Source: Chondrosia reniformis
Lineage: Eukaryota > Porifera > Demospongiae > Chondrillida > Chondrillidae
Direction: 5' to 3'
Assembly (NCBI GenBank): GCA_947172415.1
Contig: OX359199.1
Location: forward strand, 3,002,001-3,066,000
DNA: 64,000 nucleotides
This document shows positions 38,621 to 51,111 of this stretch, piece after piece. Positions within the stretch are counted from its first letter, which is position 1; each line of letters starts with the position of its first letter. The notes beneath the pieces are model-generated. The model was not told the origin of the DNA and searched no databases. It worked only from the letters and a program-made list of their open reading frames with translations. A program made the position numbers and the translations under genes.

Positions 38621-38836
38621 TTACGTAAGTCTACCCTTAGGTCTTCTAGTAGTAACATTTCTTTGGAGGTGGGGTAACACAATATGGGGTAATACAAGAC
38701 AGTCCTTAAGCATACTAGCTACTTTTTGCTTATACTTGATTCTAACTAGAGGCTGCCGGGATAGGAAGGTTTTAAAGGTTGATTTTAGCTTAAAGTATTT
38801 GTAACCCTGCTTAATAAGCCTACTGCATAACTGCAC
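38621..38836 (-). pseudogene. Penelope RT C-terminal tail (family B)
   Basis: A minus-strand frame of 71 codons reads SRLIKQGYKYFKLKSTFKTF, then LVRIKYKQKVASMLKDC, and ends RRPKGRLT. This is the RT C-terminal helical region that follows the thumb in this kind of PLE. The frame ends about 250 bases before the hammerhead, and no GIY-YIG motif lies between. It is truncated upstream at 38836, where array resumes. Confidence 0.75.
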
Positions 38837-39424
38837 ATAAAATTAGTACATATAAATAGTACATACAACTAGGACATTAAACTAGAACGCCAACTAGATT
38901 AACATTTTATTAGTGCCTACTTAGTAAATAGATTAACTAGTACTCAAACTTACTTGGACTAGTACATACAACAATTACTCACATCTTGTCCATACATCGA
39001 ATACATATAATTAGAACAGACAACCAGTACGTACAACTAGTATTAAGCACATACAACTAGTACCTCCATAGTACGTAGTATAACTAGTATTAGAACCTAC
39101 AACTAGAACATTCAAATAGTACATACAACTAGTACATACAACCAATAAATACAACTAGCACCTACAACTGGTCCACACAACTACTACATATAACTAATAC
39201 ATGTAAATAGTACATACATCTAGTGCATACAACTAGTACATAAAACTTGCACATACAACTGATTCATATCTAGTGCATACACCTAGTACAGCTAGTGCAT
39301 ACAACTAGTACATATAACTAGTTCACAAACATATAACTAGTACATGCAAATTGTAAATACAACTCAACTACTATATACCACTAGTACATACAACTAGTTC
39401 ATAAAACTAGAACATACAACTAGT

Positions 39425-39615
39425 ACATAAGAAGAAACCATACTTATCAAATTTGGGATCTTTTCGGACGCCATTTTTTAATTTAGAGCTCTCTATTATA
39501 TCGTCTATTCTGCTACTTTATTTCGAGTTTTCGCCAAGAAAACTTTCAAAACAAATACTAACAAGAAAAAAGGAGCAATACAAGTTAAATAAAAACATTC
39601 AAAAATGAAGTTAAA
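39425..39615. other. Unrecognised single-copy-looking AT-rich segment
   Basis: About 190 bases are clearly not array. Words include TTTGGGATCTTTTCGGACGC, TTTCGAGTTTTCGCC and CAAGAAAACTTTC. No frame of useful length and no end repeats were found. It lies immediately left of the foldback at 39616 and may be the rest of a larger element of that family, since the composite foldback element also carries TTTTCGC-rich text. Confidence 0.5.
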
Positions 39616-39876
39616 AGTAGGGATGGCACTATAACAGTGATTGGTACATCTAGAAAAAGTAACGAAACAAGAAAGTGATCATATGGTAAGGCTAACATTG
39701 CAGAAGTGGCATACTGAAACTTAACTATACACATCACTTCTATGTTTGGGCGCATCGATCCCTACTTCTAGTATATCCATTATGCGCCCAAACATAGAAG
39801 TGATGTGTATAGTTAAGTTTCTGTATGCCATTTCTGCAATGTTAGCCTTACCATATGATCACTTTCTTGTTTCGTT
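39616..39876. mobile_element. Second foldback element with 95-bp inverted arms
   Basis: Arms at 39661-39755 and 39782-39876 are near-perfect inverted repeats with a 26-base loop. AAGTAGGGATGG at 39616 and its complement ATCCCTACTT in the loop resemble the ATGTAGGGATGG ends of the composite foldback family. The arm word GAAACAAGAAAG is also shared with that family, so a common origin is likely. The transcript would form a very long hairpin. It encodes no protein. Confidence 0.8.
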
Positions 39877-42800
39877 TATACATACAACTAGAACACCCAA
39901 CTAGTTCATACAATTTGTACATAGAACTACTACATACAACTGCCACATACAACTAGTACCTACAACTAGTAAATATAGCTAGTACTACTCCATACAACTA
40001 GTGCATACAACTAGTACTTGCAACAAGTATATTTAACTAGTACACACACCTACTACACATAACTACTTCATAAAAATTTAACTTGTACATATAAATAGTA
40101 CTAATGCATAATACATATAAGTAGTACATAAAACTAGTGCTTACAACTACAAACTAGTACATACATCTAGTACATACAACTAGTACATAGCTAGTACAAA
40201 CAACTAGTGCATACACCTACATAGAACTGGTTCATATCTAGTACATACAATTAGTACATACAACCACCACATACAACTTGTACATACAACTAGCACCTAC
40301 AACTAGTAAATATAACTAGTAATAGTACATTACAACTAGTAGGTGCAATTAGTACATACAACCAGTATATACATACAGTTAGTACATACAAGTGGTACAT
40401 ATACATATTACCTACACATATAATTTGTAAATATAAATAGTAAGTACAACTAGTACATACAGCTAGTACATACAACTAGTACATACAACTAGTACATATA
40501 ACTAGTACACATACATATAATCAGTACTATTACACAAACATATAACTAGTACATACACATATAACTGGTACATATAAATAGTACATACAAATAGTATATA
40601 TAATTAGAAACTAGTACATACAAGTATTTCATAGAATGAGTACATAATACTAGAACGTACAACTTGTATATACAACTAGTAGATAGCTACTACATACAAC
40701 TAATATATACGAACAACTAGTACATACAATTCGCACATAACTAGTATATACAAGTAGTACATACAACTAATACATAAAACTACTACAAACAATTAGTATT
40801 TACAATTGCTACATACAACTAATTCATACAACTAGTACCTACAACTAGTAAATATAACTAGTACTAGTACATAAAACTCGTGCAGACAACTAGTACATGC
40901 AACTAGTACATACAAATAGTACATCCAAATAGTACAAACAACTAGGTAATATAACTAGTAAATACACCTGCTACATAAAACTAGAACATGCACATAAACC
41001 TAGTAATTATAGAAAAGTACATACAACTAGTACACACAACTAGTAAATACATACAATTGTTACACACAACTAGTACATCCAACTAGAACATATAACTATT
41101 ACATTCAATTAGGCCATACAACTAGTATCTTTTACATACCACTAGTACTTACTTAGAACCTAGTATAACAAGTACTAGAACCTACAACTAGTAAATACAA
41201 CTAGTATATACAGCTAGTACATACAACTAGTAACTAAAACTAGTAACTATAACTAGTAAATGTAACTAGTACCTACAATTACCCACAACTTGTACATGCA
41301 TGTAATACATATAATTAGTACACACAACTAGTACGTACAACTAGTATCTAGCATATAAAACTAATACTTCTCTGGTACCTAGTATAACTAGTATTAGAAC
41401 CTACAACTAGAACATACATCTAGTACATAAAATTACTACATACAAATACTACATCCAACTTACACATACAACTAGTGCATGTAACTAGTACACACAACTA
41501 CTACATATATCTAGTACATACACCTAGTACATACAACTAGTAAATATAACTAGTACATACAATTAGTGCATACAACAAGTACATAAAACTAGTACGTAGG
41601 TAGTACAAACAACTAGTGCATACAACTAGTACATACAACTGGTTCATATCTAGTACATACAACTAGTACATACACAGTAGTACATACAATTAGTACATAC
41701 AACTACCCCATACAACTAGTACATAAGCCTAGTACCTACAACTAGTAAATATAACTAGTACTAGTACACACAACTAGTACATGCAATTAGTATATACAGC
41801 AAGTACATACAGCTAGTACATATAACTGGTACATACACATATAAATAGTACATATAAATAGTACGTACAACTAGTACATATATCTAGTTCATACAAATAC
41901 AATGAATACATATAAGCAGTATATACAACTAGTACTTGTAAATGGTATATACAACTAGTACATAAAACAATTGCACACAACTAGTGCATATAACTAGTAC
42001 ATACAACTAGTATCTAGTACAAACAACTAGTGCCTACCTAGGTCCTAGTATAACTAGTTTTAGAACCTATATTTAGAACATACAACTCGTATATACAACT
42101 AGTACATACAACTATTACCTACATCTAGTACATATAAATAGTACATGCATCTAGTATATACAACTAGTACATGCAATTAGTACATGCAACCAATATATAC
42201 AACTAGTACATACAACTACCACATACAACTAATACACACAATTAGCACATATATAAATTTAGTACATACAACTACCACATACAACTAGTAAATACAACTA
42301 GCACCTACAACGAGTAAATATAACTAGTAATAGTACATACAACTAGTACATGCAATTAGTAAATGCAACCAGTACATACAGCTACTATATACAAGTAGTA
42401 CATATATCTGGTACATACACATATAAATAGTACATAGAAATAGTACGTACAACTAGTGCAAATAACTAGTATATACAACTAGGACATATATCTAAGACAC
42501 ACAAATATAACGAGTACCTATAAGTAGAACATTCAACAATTACACACAACTAGTCCATATAACTAGTACATACAACTAGTATCTAGTACATAGAACAAGT
42601 ACCTACCTAGTAGCTAATCTAACTAGTATTAGAATCTACAAATGGAACATACAACTAGTACATACAACTACCACATACAACTAATACATACATCTATTCG
42701 ATATAAATAGTACATGCATCTGGTACATACAACTAGTACATACAACCAGTACATACAACTAGTACATATAACTAGTACATATAGCTACTACAAATGAATA

Positions 42801-43890
42801 GTACTTATACACATAAGTAGTTCCTTCCTAATACTTAGTATTACTTGCAATGTAACCTGCAACTATTTCAAACAACAAGTACATACAACTAGTACATACA
42901 ATTAGTCACTAGTACATACAACTAGTTCATAAAACTAGTATATACAACTAGTACATGCAACTAGTATCTAGTACATACAACTACAACCTATCTAGTACCT
43001 AGTATAACTAGTACAAGAACCAACAACTAGTACATACACATAGTACATACCACTAGTACATACTACTAGTATGCACAACTAGAAACTAGTACATACTACT
43101 AGTTCATAGAACGAGTACATAATACTAGAACATACAATTTGTATATGCAACTAGTACATAAATAATATTTATGACTAGTATATACATACAACTAGTACGT
43201 ACAACTGATGCGTAACTATTACATACAATTAGTACATTCCACTAGTACAAACAATTAGAACAAACAACTACTACATACAACTTCTACATACAATTAGTAT
43301 CTACAACTAGTAAATATAACTAGGACTAGTACATAAAAGTCGTGCATACAACTAGTACATGCTACTAGTACATGCAACTAGTACATACCAAATAATACAC
43401 ACAACTAGAACATGCAATTAGTACTTGCAACTAGTACATTCAATTAGTACATACAACTAGAACAAACAACTAGGTCAAATAACTATTACATATATACCTA
43501 CTACATATACCCAGTAAATACACATATACCTTGTAATTATATATAATACATACTACTAGTACATACAATTAGTCACTAGTACATACAACTAGCATATACA
43601 ACTAGTACATACAATTACCCACAACTTGTACATGCATGTAATACATATAATTAGTACACACAACTAGTACGTACAACTAGTATATAGCACATAAAACTAG
43701 TGCTTCCCTGGTACCTAGTGTAACTAGCATTAGAACCTACAACTAGAACATTCATCTAGTACATAAAACTACAACATACAACTACTACATCCAACTTATA
43801 CATACAACTAGTGCATGTAACTAGTACACACAACTACTACATATATCTAGTACATACAAGTAGTACATACCACTAGGACATATATCTAAT

Positions 43891-44587
43891 AGAGAAAAAT
43901 AAATATTTTCTACAAAAATAGTGAAGATGTAGGGATGGCACAAAAAGCACAGAAACAAGAAAGGGATGTTACACAGTGAAGCATTAGCTATATGCATGAA
44001 TCACACAACACCCTTGCTTGTAGGATTCATGTATATAGCTAATGCTTCACTGTGTACTTGCTGTATATACTAATTGCATGTACTTTTTATGGGCATATGC
44101 TAGGAATTCGATTGTATTTAAATCCATTTTGGTTTCGCAATCTTCAACTGAATATGACATCATTATAATGGTGAATTTATCGAGGCCTTGACTCTGGGGC
44201 CATGAAAACCGTCATACTCAATTATAGCGTTATCGCTCTCGCTTCTACAAAAGAATACAGCTCGGAAAATTTGCAGTAGTTTCGTTTAACAATTAGTCCA
44301 TAAGCTTATATAGTTTTTTAGTTATGGCTGACGAAGAAGAAGAATAAGAAGAAGAAAAAGAATATGAAGAAGACGAAAATGGCAATTTTTAAAGTTTATT
44401 ATTTCGCCAGCAGGACATATTCGCTCTCCTTTAAGGTCTATTTAGAGTGTGTATATCGTATATTTAGCTATACACAGCCTTGTTTTGTCGATTTTTAGCC
44501 TATTTCGGGATTTTGCTCCTATACCGATGTTTGGGAAAAACAAAACAAACGCGTCATCCCTACATAGGGAGTACTACCGTACTCCCT
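43891..44587 (+). mobile_element. Composite foldback element, divergent copy
   Basis: It starts AGAGAAAAATAAAT and ends ACTCCCT. The hairpin keeps only its inner arms (about 43970-44055), because the second arm stops at CTTCACTGTG and is followed by array-like text before the body. The inner arms read GCATTAGCTATAT and its complement, where other copies read GAATTATTTATGC, so both arms differ together. The body is more diverged than in other copies and contains further stops, arguing against a conserved protein. Confidence 0.72.
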
Positions 44588-45235
44588 GATACATACAAAT
44601 ATAAGGAGTACATTTAAGTAGTACATACAACATTTACACACAACTAGTCCATATAACTAGTACATACAACTAGTATCTAGTACATACAACTAGTACCTAC
44701 CTAGTACCTAATATAACTAATATTAGAATCTACAAATAGAACATACAAGTATAACATACAACTACCACATACAACTAATACATACATCTAGTCGATATAA
44801 ATAGTACATGAATCTAGTACATACAACTAGTTCATAAAACTAGTACATACAACTAGTACATACAACTAGTATCTAGTATATGCAACTAGTACCTTCCTAG
44901 TACCATGTATAACTAGTGCAAGAACCTACAACTAGTACATTAATCTAGTACATACGACTAGCATATAAAACTATTATAGACATACAACTAGTACATATAA
45001 CTAGTACACACACCTATTACATATAACTAATACATAAAAATATCACATAAATAGTACAAACGCCTACTACGCATAACTAGTACATATAAATAATACATAC
45101 ACATATTCGATACAACTAGTTCATACAACTACTACATACAACTAGTACATAGAACGAGTACATAAAACTAGGACCTATAACTAGTACACACACCTACTTG
45201 AAAAACAAAAGCCTTAACGGAGAACCTTGTTACTT

Positions 45236-45259
45236 CTTGCCTTAGTGTACTAAGGCAAG
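45236..45259 (-). other. 3' UTR hairpin of the R2-group element
   Basis: CTTGCCTTAG and CTAAGGCAAG form a perfect 10-bp stem with a 4-base loop, about 40 bases from the element's 3' end. In R2 elements, structured 3' RNA is what the element's own RT recognises to begin reverse transcription. A similar role here is inferred. Confidence 0.6.
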
Positions 45260-45466
45260 GAGTATCTGGCTTGGAAAACCCTCAGTCAGTTATGTTTTCC
45301 TTTCTTTGGGTTTTTAGCCAGAAGCCTCGGCTTTTCCTCCTTCCTACAGCAGCAGACGGGTGCACGTCGGGCCAAAGTTGACCGTCATAATAGGAGGGTG
45401 TACCTCCATACACCAATCCACCACTGCTTTCCAGAGGTCGACAGGCAAGGACTGGGACAGGACTAC

Positions 45467-48400
45467 TTATCGTCCAGGCCCCAATCCCTCAACAGATAGA
45501 TGTCGCCTCAATATCCTCACAGCCGAACAGAGAACAGTTCTCTGCATGGTTCTCATCACTTCTACTGCACTTTTTGACAGCTTTGGAATTCCCCTAAGGT
45601 CTTCCAGGAGCGTGTCCACTGTCCCCAAAGCACCAATTATCATCGGGACAACCTTAATTCGGTAGCCCCTAAATTGTTTCCTCATATCAGCTGCCAGCTT
45701 CTGGTACTTTTGGAACTTCTCTTGCCATCTTCCATTAATATTGCTGTCAGTAGGAACTGACATCTCAATAATGAAGATGGACTTACATAGCCGATCCTCA
45801 ACCACTAAGTCTGGCGTTCTTTCTGTCATTTCTTCATCTGTAGGGATACTAGGATCCCACAAGATTTTGACAGACCTATTCTCATAGACTGGTTTTGCTT
45901 CTAGTTTGTACCAGGGCTCTTCCTGCTTGAATTCATATTCTTTCAACAGTCTCCACAACACTATCAGTATTGCCCGGTCATGCCTCTCTTTGTAGAGAGA
46001 AAATCCCTTGGGCTCACACATGTTTAGTATATGTTTGACCGTTTCCATAGCCTTGCCACATTCTCTGCACATTAGGAAGCTAGAATTCCTCAGAATCCTA
46101 TTTTGGTGCCACCTAGTGTGCAGCACATCATCTTGGGATGCGAGAATCAGAGCCTCAGTTTGAGGTCTGAGTCTCCCCTCAGAAAGCCACACATAAGACT
46201 CCCTATTTGTGACTTGTCTGTGGTATGAGCCCTGGTGAGACTTTTCGGCTAGGTTACTTTTTAACCTTTCAGTCTGAGCCTCCCAGAGCTCACGTGCCAC
46301 TCTCCTCCATTCTCTTACACTATTTTGTGAGGGATCTGTCTTCAGCCACATTTCCGGTTCTAGTTCTATTCCGTGGCTTCCCAGTATCAATCTGGCTTCT
46401 TTCAAGACAGTCCCCCTCTGCTTTGAGCACTCCAGCCACTTTTGGTGTTTAACCACAAAAGCTCTAAGTGGATCATTGGCAGTATGGAGGTATCTTGCCA
46501 GATTCAGAACAGCCCTGTCGTCATCCAAAGGAAAACTACAGAGCCCTCTACCACCTTGAGAGCGAGGCAAGTTCACTCTCTCAATGGCAGAGTTATAGTG
46601 ATGACACTGGTACTTTCTCATGATCTTTCTCACCATTCGGTCCAGCTTTGGAAGCTCACTTTGAGTCCACTTCAAAACTGGGTAAGAGTATCTCAATAGA
46701 GAGGCACACAACATGTTCGCGGCTTCTGCAGCATTCTTACCATTGAGGTGAGAGCCCCACACTTTATGGAGTCTCCTCCTCAATTCGTTGATCAAGCAAG
46801 CTTTGACCTTGCTGTCATCTACCTCAAACAGTTGTTCTAGCCCTAGGTACTTATAAGTAGTACCTTTTTCAAGGCTCCTTATGGATTCTTCACTGCGTTC
46901 AGGGTTGTCTGGGCCAGCCAGAACTTTCCCCTTTTGTATGTTAGCTGTTCCACACTTTCTCACTCCAAATCTCATCCCAATGGCATTTGAGGTTTTCTCC
47001 ACACATTCCATGGCTTCCCTGAGTTTATCAGGCCCTCCAGCATATATCTTAAGGTCATCCATGTACAACAAGTGTGACATGGTGTTCCTTTCCCCATCAT
47101 GCCAGAGGGTATATCCCTTGGTTCTGTTAAGAACTTGGGATATAGGAGCTATGGCCAGACAAAAGAGGAGTGGCGATAAGGAGTCTCCTTGGAAGAGTCC
47201 CCTGTTATATTTAACAGGGGTGCTCCTAACCACCTTCCCCGCAGTCCTCAACTCAAGCACAGTAGCCCAGTGTTTGGAGAAGAGCTCTATAGACCTCCTG
47301 ATCCAACCTGGGCACTTGGTGGTTTTTAGCACCTTCATCACCCACTTGTGAGGGACTCTGTCATATGCCTTCTCATAATCGATCCATGCCACACTAAGTG
47401 GCTTACCCATAATTTTGGCATCTAGACCGATTGATTGATCCAGCAGTAGACAGTCCACACAGCCCCACCTCCCTTTCCTCATGGCCCTTTGGGCCATAGG
47501 CAAAAGATCATTAGTGTAGGTGTAAGTGAGTAGTTCTGACGCAATATATGCTGTGACAGCCTTGTACATTGTGTTGAGACACGCAATAGGTCGGTAGTTG
47601 GCCGCACTTTTCGGGTCACCCTTTTTGGGGATGAGTAGAGTGCGACCCCTTGTAAGCCAGTCTGGGACTGACAGATCTCCGCTCACCACCCTCCGTAGTA
47701 CATCTGCCAAGGCAGACTGTGCAGAGGGGAGTGCTTTCCACCAAAAAGTGTGGATGCCATCCGGCCCAGGGGCAGACCAGCTTTTTGCCTTTTTCAAGGC
47801 TTTCCTCAGTTTGGTCTCATCAATGCTATCGGGACCTTCAGAGGAGGTTCTACCCACCCTCTTTTTGGTTTCCTTTAGCCATTCTTTCACCCCTGGGTCG
47901 TCTTTTTTGACCTTACCAACAGTACCTACAATCTTTGTCCAAACGTCCCTTACTACCTCAATTGAGGGAGCTTCATTGGAGGTTGGAACATTGCCATTCA
48001 TCCGGAACTTCCTTTGGGTATTCCAAAGGTGGTTTTGTTCCTGGAATTTCCTGCGTTCAGCTGATCTTCACTCTTGTAGGGTCCAGACCCTGAGTTTCCC
48101 CAGTGTCTGTTCCCGAGCTCTGATCAGCACCTTCAGGTTTAATGAATGGAACTCCCTCCTAAGCTTTCTTTGGAGTACTTTCTGGCGTTTGGTCATAGGA
48201 TTATTATTCTGTTGACGCACTATTTCCACATCCAACCAGGCCAGCAGTCTTCTAAACCTAAGGCCCTTGGCCTTCCTGTCACTTATGTGACCTTCCTGTC
48301 TCTTACTTCCCTTCTGATTGTCCGATTTCCTTCCCTGGTTGCATGGCTGTGATTCGTTGGTTGTTTTTCCCCTCACAGCCATAGCAACAGAGTAGACCAG

Positions 48401-49252
48401 GCAGTTCAGGTGCCAGGCTGACCTAGGGCCTTCCTGCCACTCTTTCTCCACCCAATCATTGGCCTCCTGGAGCAGTGCCGTATCAACATGGTTGAACCGC
48501 ACCCCCCTACAGGGTTTTCTACCAGAGAAATCTCCTGGTTTCTTTCGGAGACAGGCATCTTTTGCTTTGCCTAAAAGTTGCATCAGATGATCATTGCCAC
48601 TTGTCCTGGGACTGGGATGATCATGTGTAGGAGTTTCAACAGGGACTGCAGGCAGCTCACCATTTTGTTCAGTCCCAGCCTGAACTTGGTGAAGCTCCCC
48701 CTGTCCCTGGGCTCCCACACCTTCCTCCACAGTCCCAGTTAGGGTGGCTACACCACAAGAGTTAGGATCCACAAGGTTTAGTCTCGAGAGACCTTGACCT
48801 CTTCGGATTCCACTAAGTCTTGTAGTTAGTGCTACCTTTGTGGTTTTATGGTCTGGCATTGCAGCATTCCAAGCCTGGTACAACCGCTCGGCATACCCCT
48901 TTTCCATGGGCTTACTTTCTCGGTAGAGGTCCATGAGGATATTATCCCTCTGAAGGTTCCAGATCACTCCTTGGATCCTTCTCCTTCTAGAGGCACCTTG
49001 CGGTGCATCATTAACCAAATCTAAATCTCGGCTACCCGTTACTTGCAGTACTCCGTCTCCTACCAAGCTCCTTTTGGCTTGGAAGGCAAGGGTTCGACCG
49101 GTCTGAGGCAAATGTGGGTATTTGCTCAGCCATTCCCGCTCTAAACGCTTTTGATAGCCACCTCTTTTGGGTTCAGATCGCTCAAAGCAATCAATTAGTG
49201 CCCTAACCATTTCCTCAGTCCATAGGGCTGGTTGGCCCGTCACGGGGACCAA
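45467..49252 (-). pseudogene. R2-group polyprotein: Myb-like repeats, RT, RLE nuclease; one TGA
   Basis: The two open frames at 49252-48068 and 48001-45467 are in the same phase, separated by one TGA (48068-48070), with readable residues between them, so they are one broken frame of about 1261 codons. The N-terminal part has two Myb/SANT-like repeats (WTEEMVRALIDCF..GY..RL and WNLQRDNILMDLY..GYAERL). In the second part (844 aa from Met at 48001) RT motifs are APGPDGI (77-83), NYRPIA (135-140), DYEKAYDRVPH (208-218), GLFQGDSLSP (268-277) and YMDD (313-316). A CX2CX8HX4C knuckle follows at 645-662, then a restriction-like endonuclease with PD (730-731) and E746. The reported start is TTG; the frame is open further upstream to a TAA at about 49422 without an ATG, so the true start is uncertain. 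Confidence 0.9.
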
Positions 49253-49559
49253 AGAAGGGTTATTACATTCAGGTACATCTACCTCTGAGGCACCAGTGGA
49301 ATCACCTATTCTGGTTAACCCAGGGTTTTCTTCACCACTGGTGCACCTAGGCCACAGCCTGTCTTGAAAATTGTTATTCTCATGACGTAACGTAACCCAG
49401 TGTAGCTGCCAGACGGGGGGTTAGCCCATACTGACAGGGAGGCTGATTTAGCCACAGGATCCCACATGAGGGGCTAAGCACCCTGCTCCGTCGGGGGGTT
49501 GAACTGGACAATACCCATCCTCGTGTCAGCTCGGAACCACAGCCTCCAATTCCCACGAC
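49253..49559 (-). other. 5' region of the R2-group element
   Basis: On the minus strand the element begins GGTCGTGGGAATTGGAGG. The region contains three TTAGCC/GGCTAA words able to pair (for example TTAGCC with GGCTAA around the GGATCC near 49460) and several C or G runs. The coding frame may begin within its last ~170 bases, since it is open there. I looked for the 5' HDV-like ribozyme known from some R2 elements and could not build a convincing P1 pairing. Confidence 0.5.
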
Positions 49560-49721
49560 CACACACCTACTACATATAACTAGTACATAAATATATAACT
49601 AGTACATATAAATAGTGCATCCATATAGTACATAAAACTAGGACGTTCAACTTGAAACTAGTAAACACAGCTAGTATATAAATAAAACTAGTACATTTAA
49701 CTAGTATATATAACTAGTATC

Positions 49722-50365
49722 AGAGAGTACGGTAGTGCTCTCTATGTAGGGATGGGACAGGTTGTTTTGTTTTCCATATAGATTGGTATAAGAGCGAAAA
49801 TCCGAAATAGGCAAAAAAAGCTGTGTATATTTAAAAATAAATCGGCCATGCTATAAACTGGCCTTAAAGGAGAGCGACAGTGTTCTGCTAGCAAATGAAC
49901 GATCTTTGAAATATCCCATTTTCGTTTTCTTTTTCATCTTCATCTTCTTCATCTTCTTCGCCTGCTGTAACTAAGCAATGAAATAAGCTTTCGGGCTACT
50001 TCTGAAGCGAAAATACTTAAATTTTCCGGGCTGTATTCCTTTGTAGAAGCAAGAGTGATAACATTATTATTGAGCATGACGTTTTTGTGGCCCAAGAGTC
50101 AAGGCTTCAATAAATTTGCCATTTGATGACATCATATCAGTCGAGGATTGTTAAACTAAAATGGTCTATTATAAAATTCCTAGCTTATGCTCCATAAAAG
50201 TACAGAAACTAGAGAATATTAAACATTTTCTAGAAACATAGTAGATGTAGGCATGGCACAAAAAGCATAGAAACAGGAAAGGGATGTAAAACAGTGAAGA
50301 ATTATTTATGCATGAATCCTACAAGCAAGGGTGTTGTGTTTCATGTATAAATAATTCTTCACTGT
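49722..50365 (-). mobile_element. Composite foldback element, copy lacking the outer hairpin half
   Basis: The right terminus (AGAGAGTACGGTAG, read on plus) and the body are complete, including the GA-rich tract. The hairpin ends at CTTCACTGT, so one arm's outer half and the AGAGAGT left end are missing. It occupies the same position relative to array landmarks as 16624-17117, which retains the parts missing here and lacks parts present here. The two derive from one ancestral insertion by different deletions. Confidence 0.72.
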
Positions 50366-51111
50366 AATACTAGAACAACAACTTGTACATACAACTAGTT
50401 CAATGCTACTACATACAACTAGTGAAAACAACTAGGATATATAACTAGTACACACCTGGTACATATAACTAGTTCATAAAATTAGTACATACAACTAGTA
50501 CACACAAATAGTAACTTCCTAGTACCTAGTATAACGAGTACAAGAAGCCGCAACTAGTACATACAACTAGGTCATACAACTAGAACATACAACTAGTACA
50601 TACCTGGTACATATAACTAGTATATACATACAACCAGTAAACACAAGTAGCACATGCAATTAGTACATACAGCTGCTATATACAACTACCACATACAAAT
50701 AGTATTTACAATTATTACGTACAATTACTTCATACAACTAGTAACTAGTTCATATAACTGGTATATGCAACTAGTACATACAAGTAGTACATACAACTAG
50801 TACATACAACTAGTACACACAACTAGTTCATAACACTAGTACATACAACTAGTACCTAGTACATAAAACTAGTACCTACCTAGTAGCCAGTATAACTAGT
50901 ACAAAAACCTACAACTAGTACATACAACTGGCACATACAACTATATCCTACACATATAACTATTACATATAAATAGTACACATACAACTAGTACATGCAA
51001 CTAGTACATACAACTAGAACATACAACTAATTCATAAAACTAGTACATACAACTAGTTCAAACAACTAGTAACAAGTACATATAATTAATAAATGCAACT
51101 AGTAAATACAG

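Larger units (their letters stand above)
38174..38836 (-). mobile_element. PLE family B 3' fragment with carried-along flank
   Basis: It holds the terminal ~660 bases of family B: the end of the RT frame (38836-38621), the 3' region and the hammerhead. It sits within reverse-oriented array. Its right-hand neighbour is array in the normal reverse sense, but about 36 bases to its left (38137-38173) are forward-sense array. These 36 bases nearly match the flank of the 7624 copy, so a DNA-level duplication is more likely than new retrotransposition. Confidence 0.8.
45199..49559 (-). mobile_element. R2-group non-LTR retrotransposon, near-complete
   Basis: The 4361-base element is bounded by the 12-mer CACACACCTACT at 45187-45198 and 49560-49571. 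On the minus strand it has a ~150-base 5' untranslated region, one long coding frame (one internal TGA), and a 3' untranslated region of about 270 bases with a strong hairpin and no poly(A). It is clearly richer in GC than the array. The uninterrupted target is visible in the duplicate near 16480-16495. R2-group elements are often rDNA-specific, but this one lies in the array. Confidence 0.9.

Noticed and set aside
46225-48215. Several plus-strand frames opposite the R2-group gene, up to 205 codons
   Set aside because: They are antisense shadows of a clearly recognisable RT/RLE gene on the minus strand.
49380-49559. Possible HDV-like ribozyme at the R2-group 5' end
   Set aside because: No convincing P1 partner for the first bases GGTCGTGG was found by eye. 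A structure search could reopen this.
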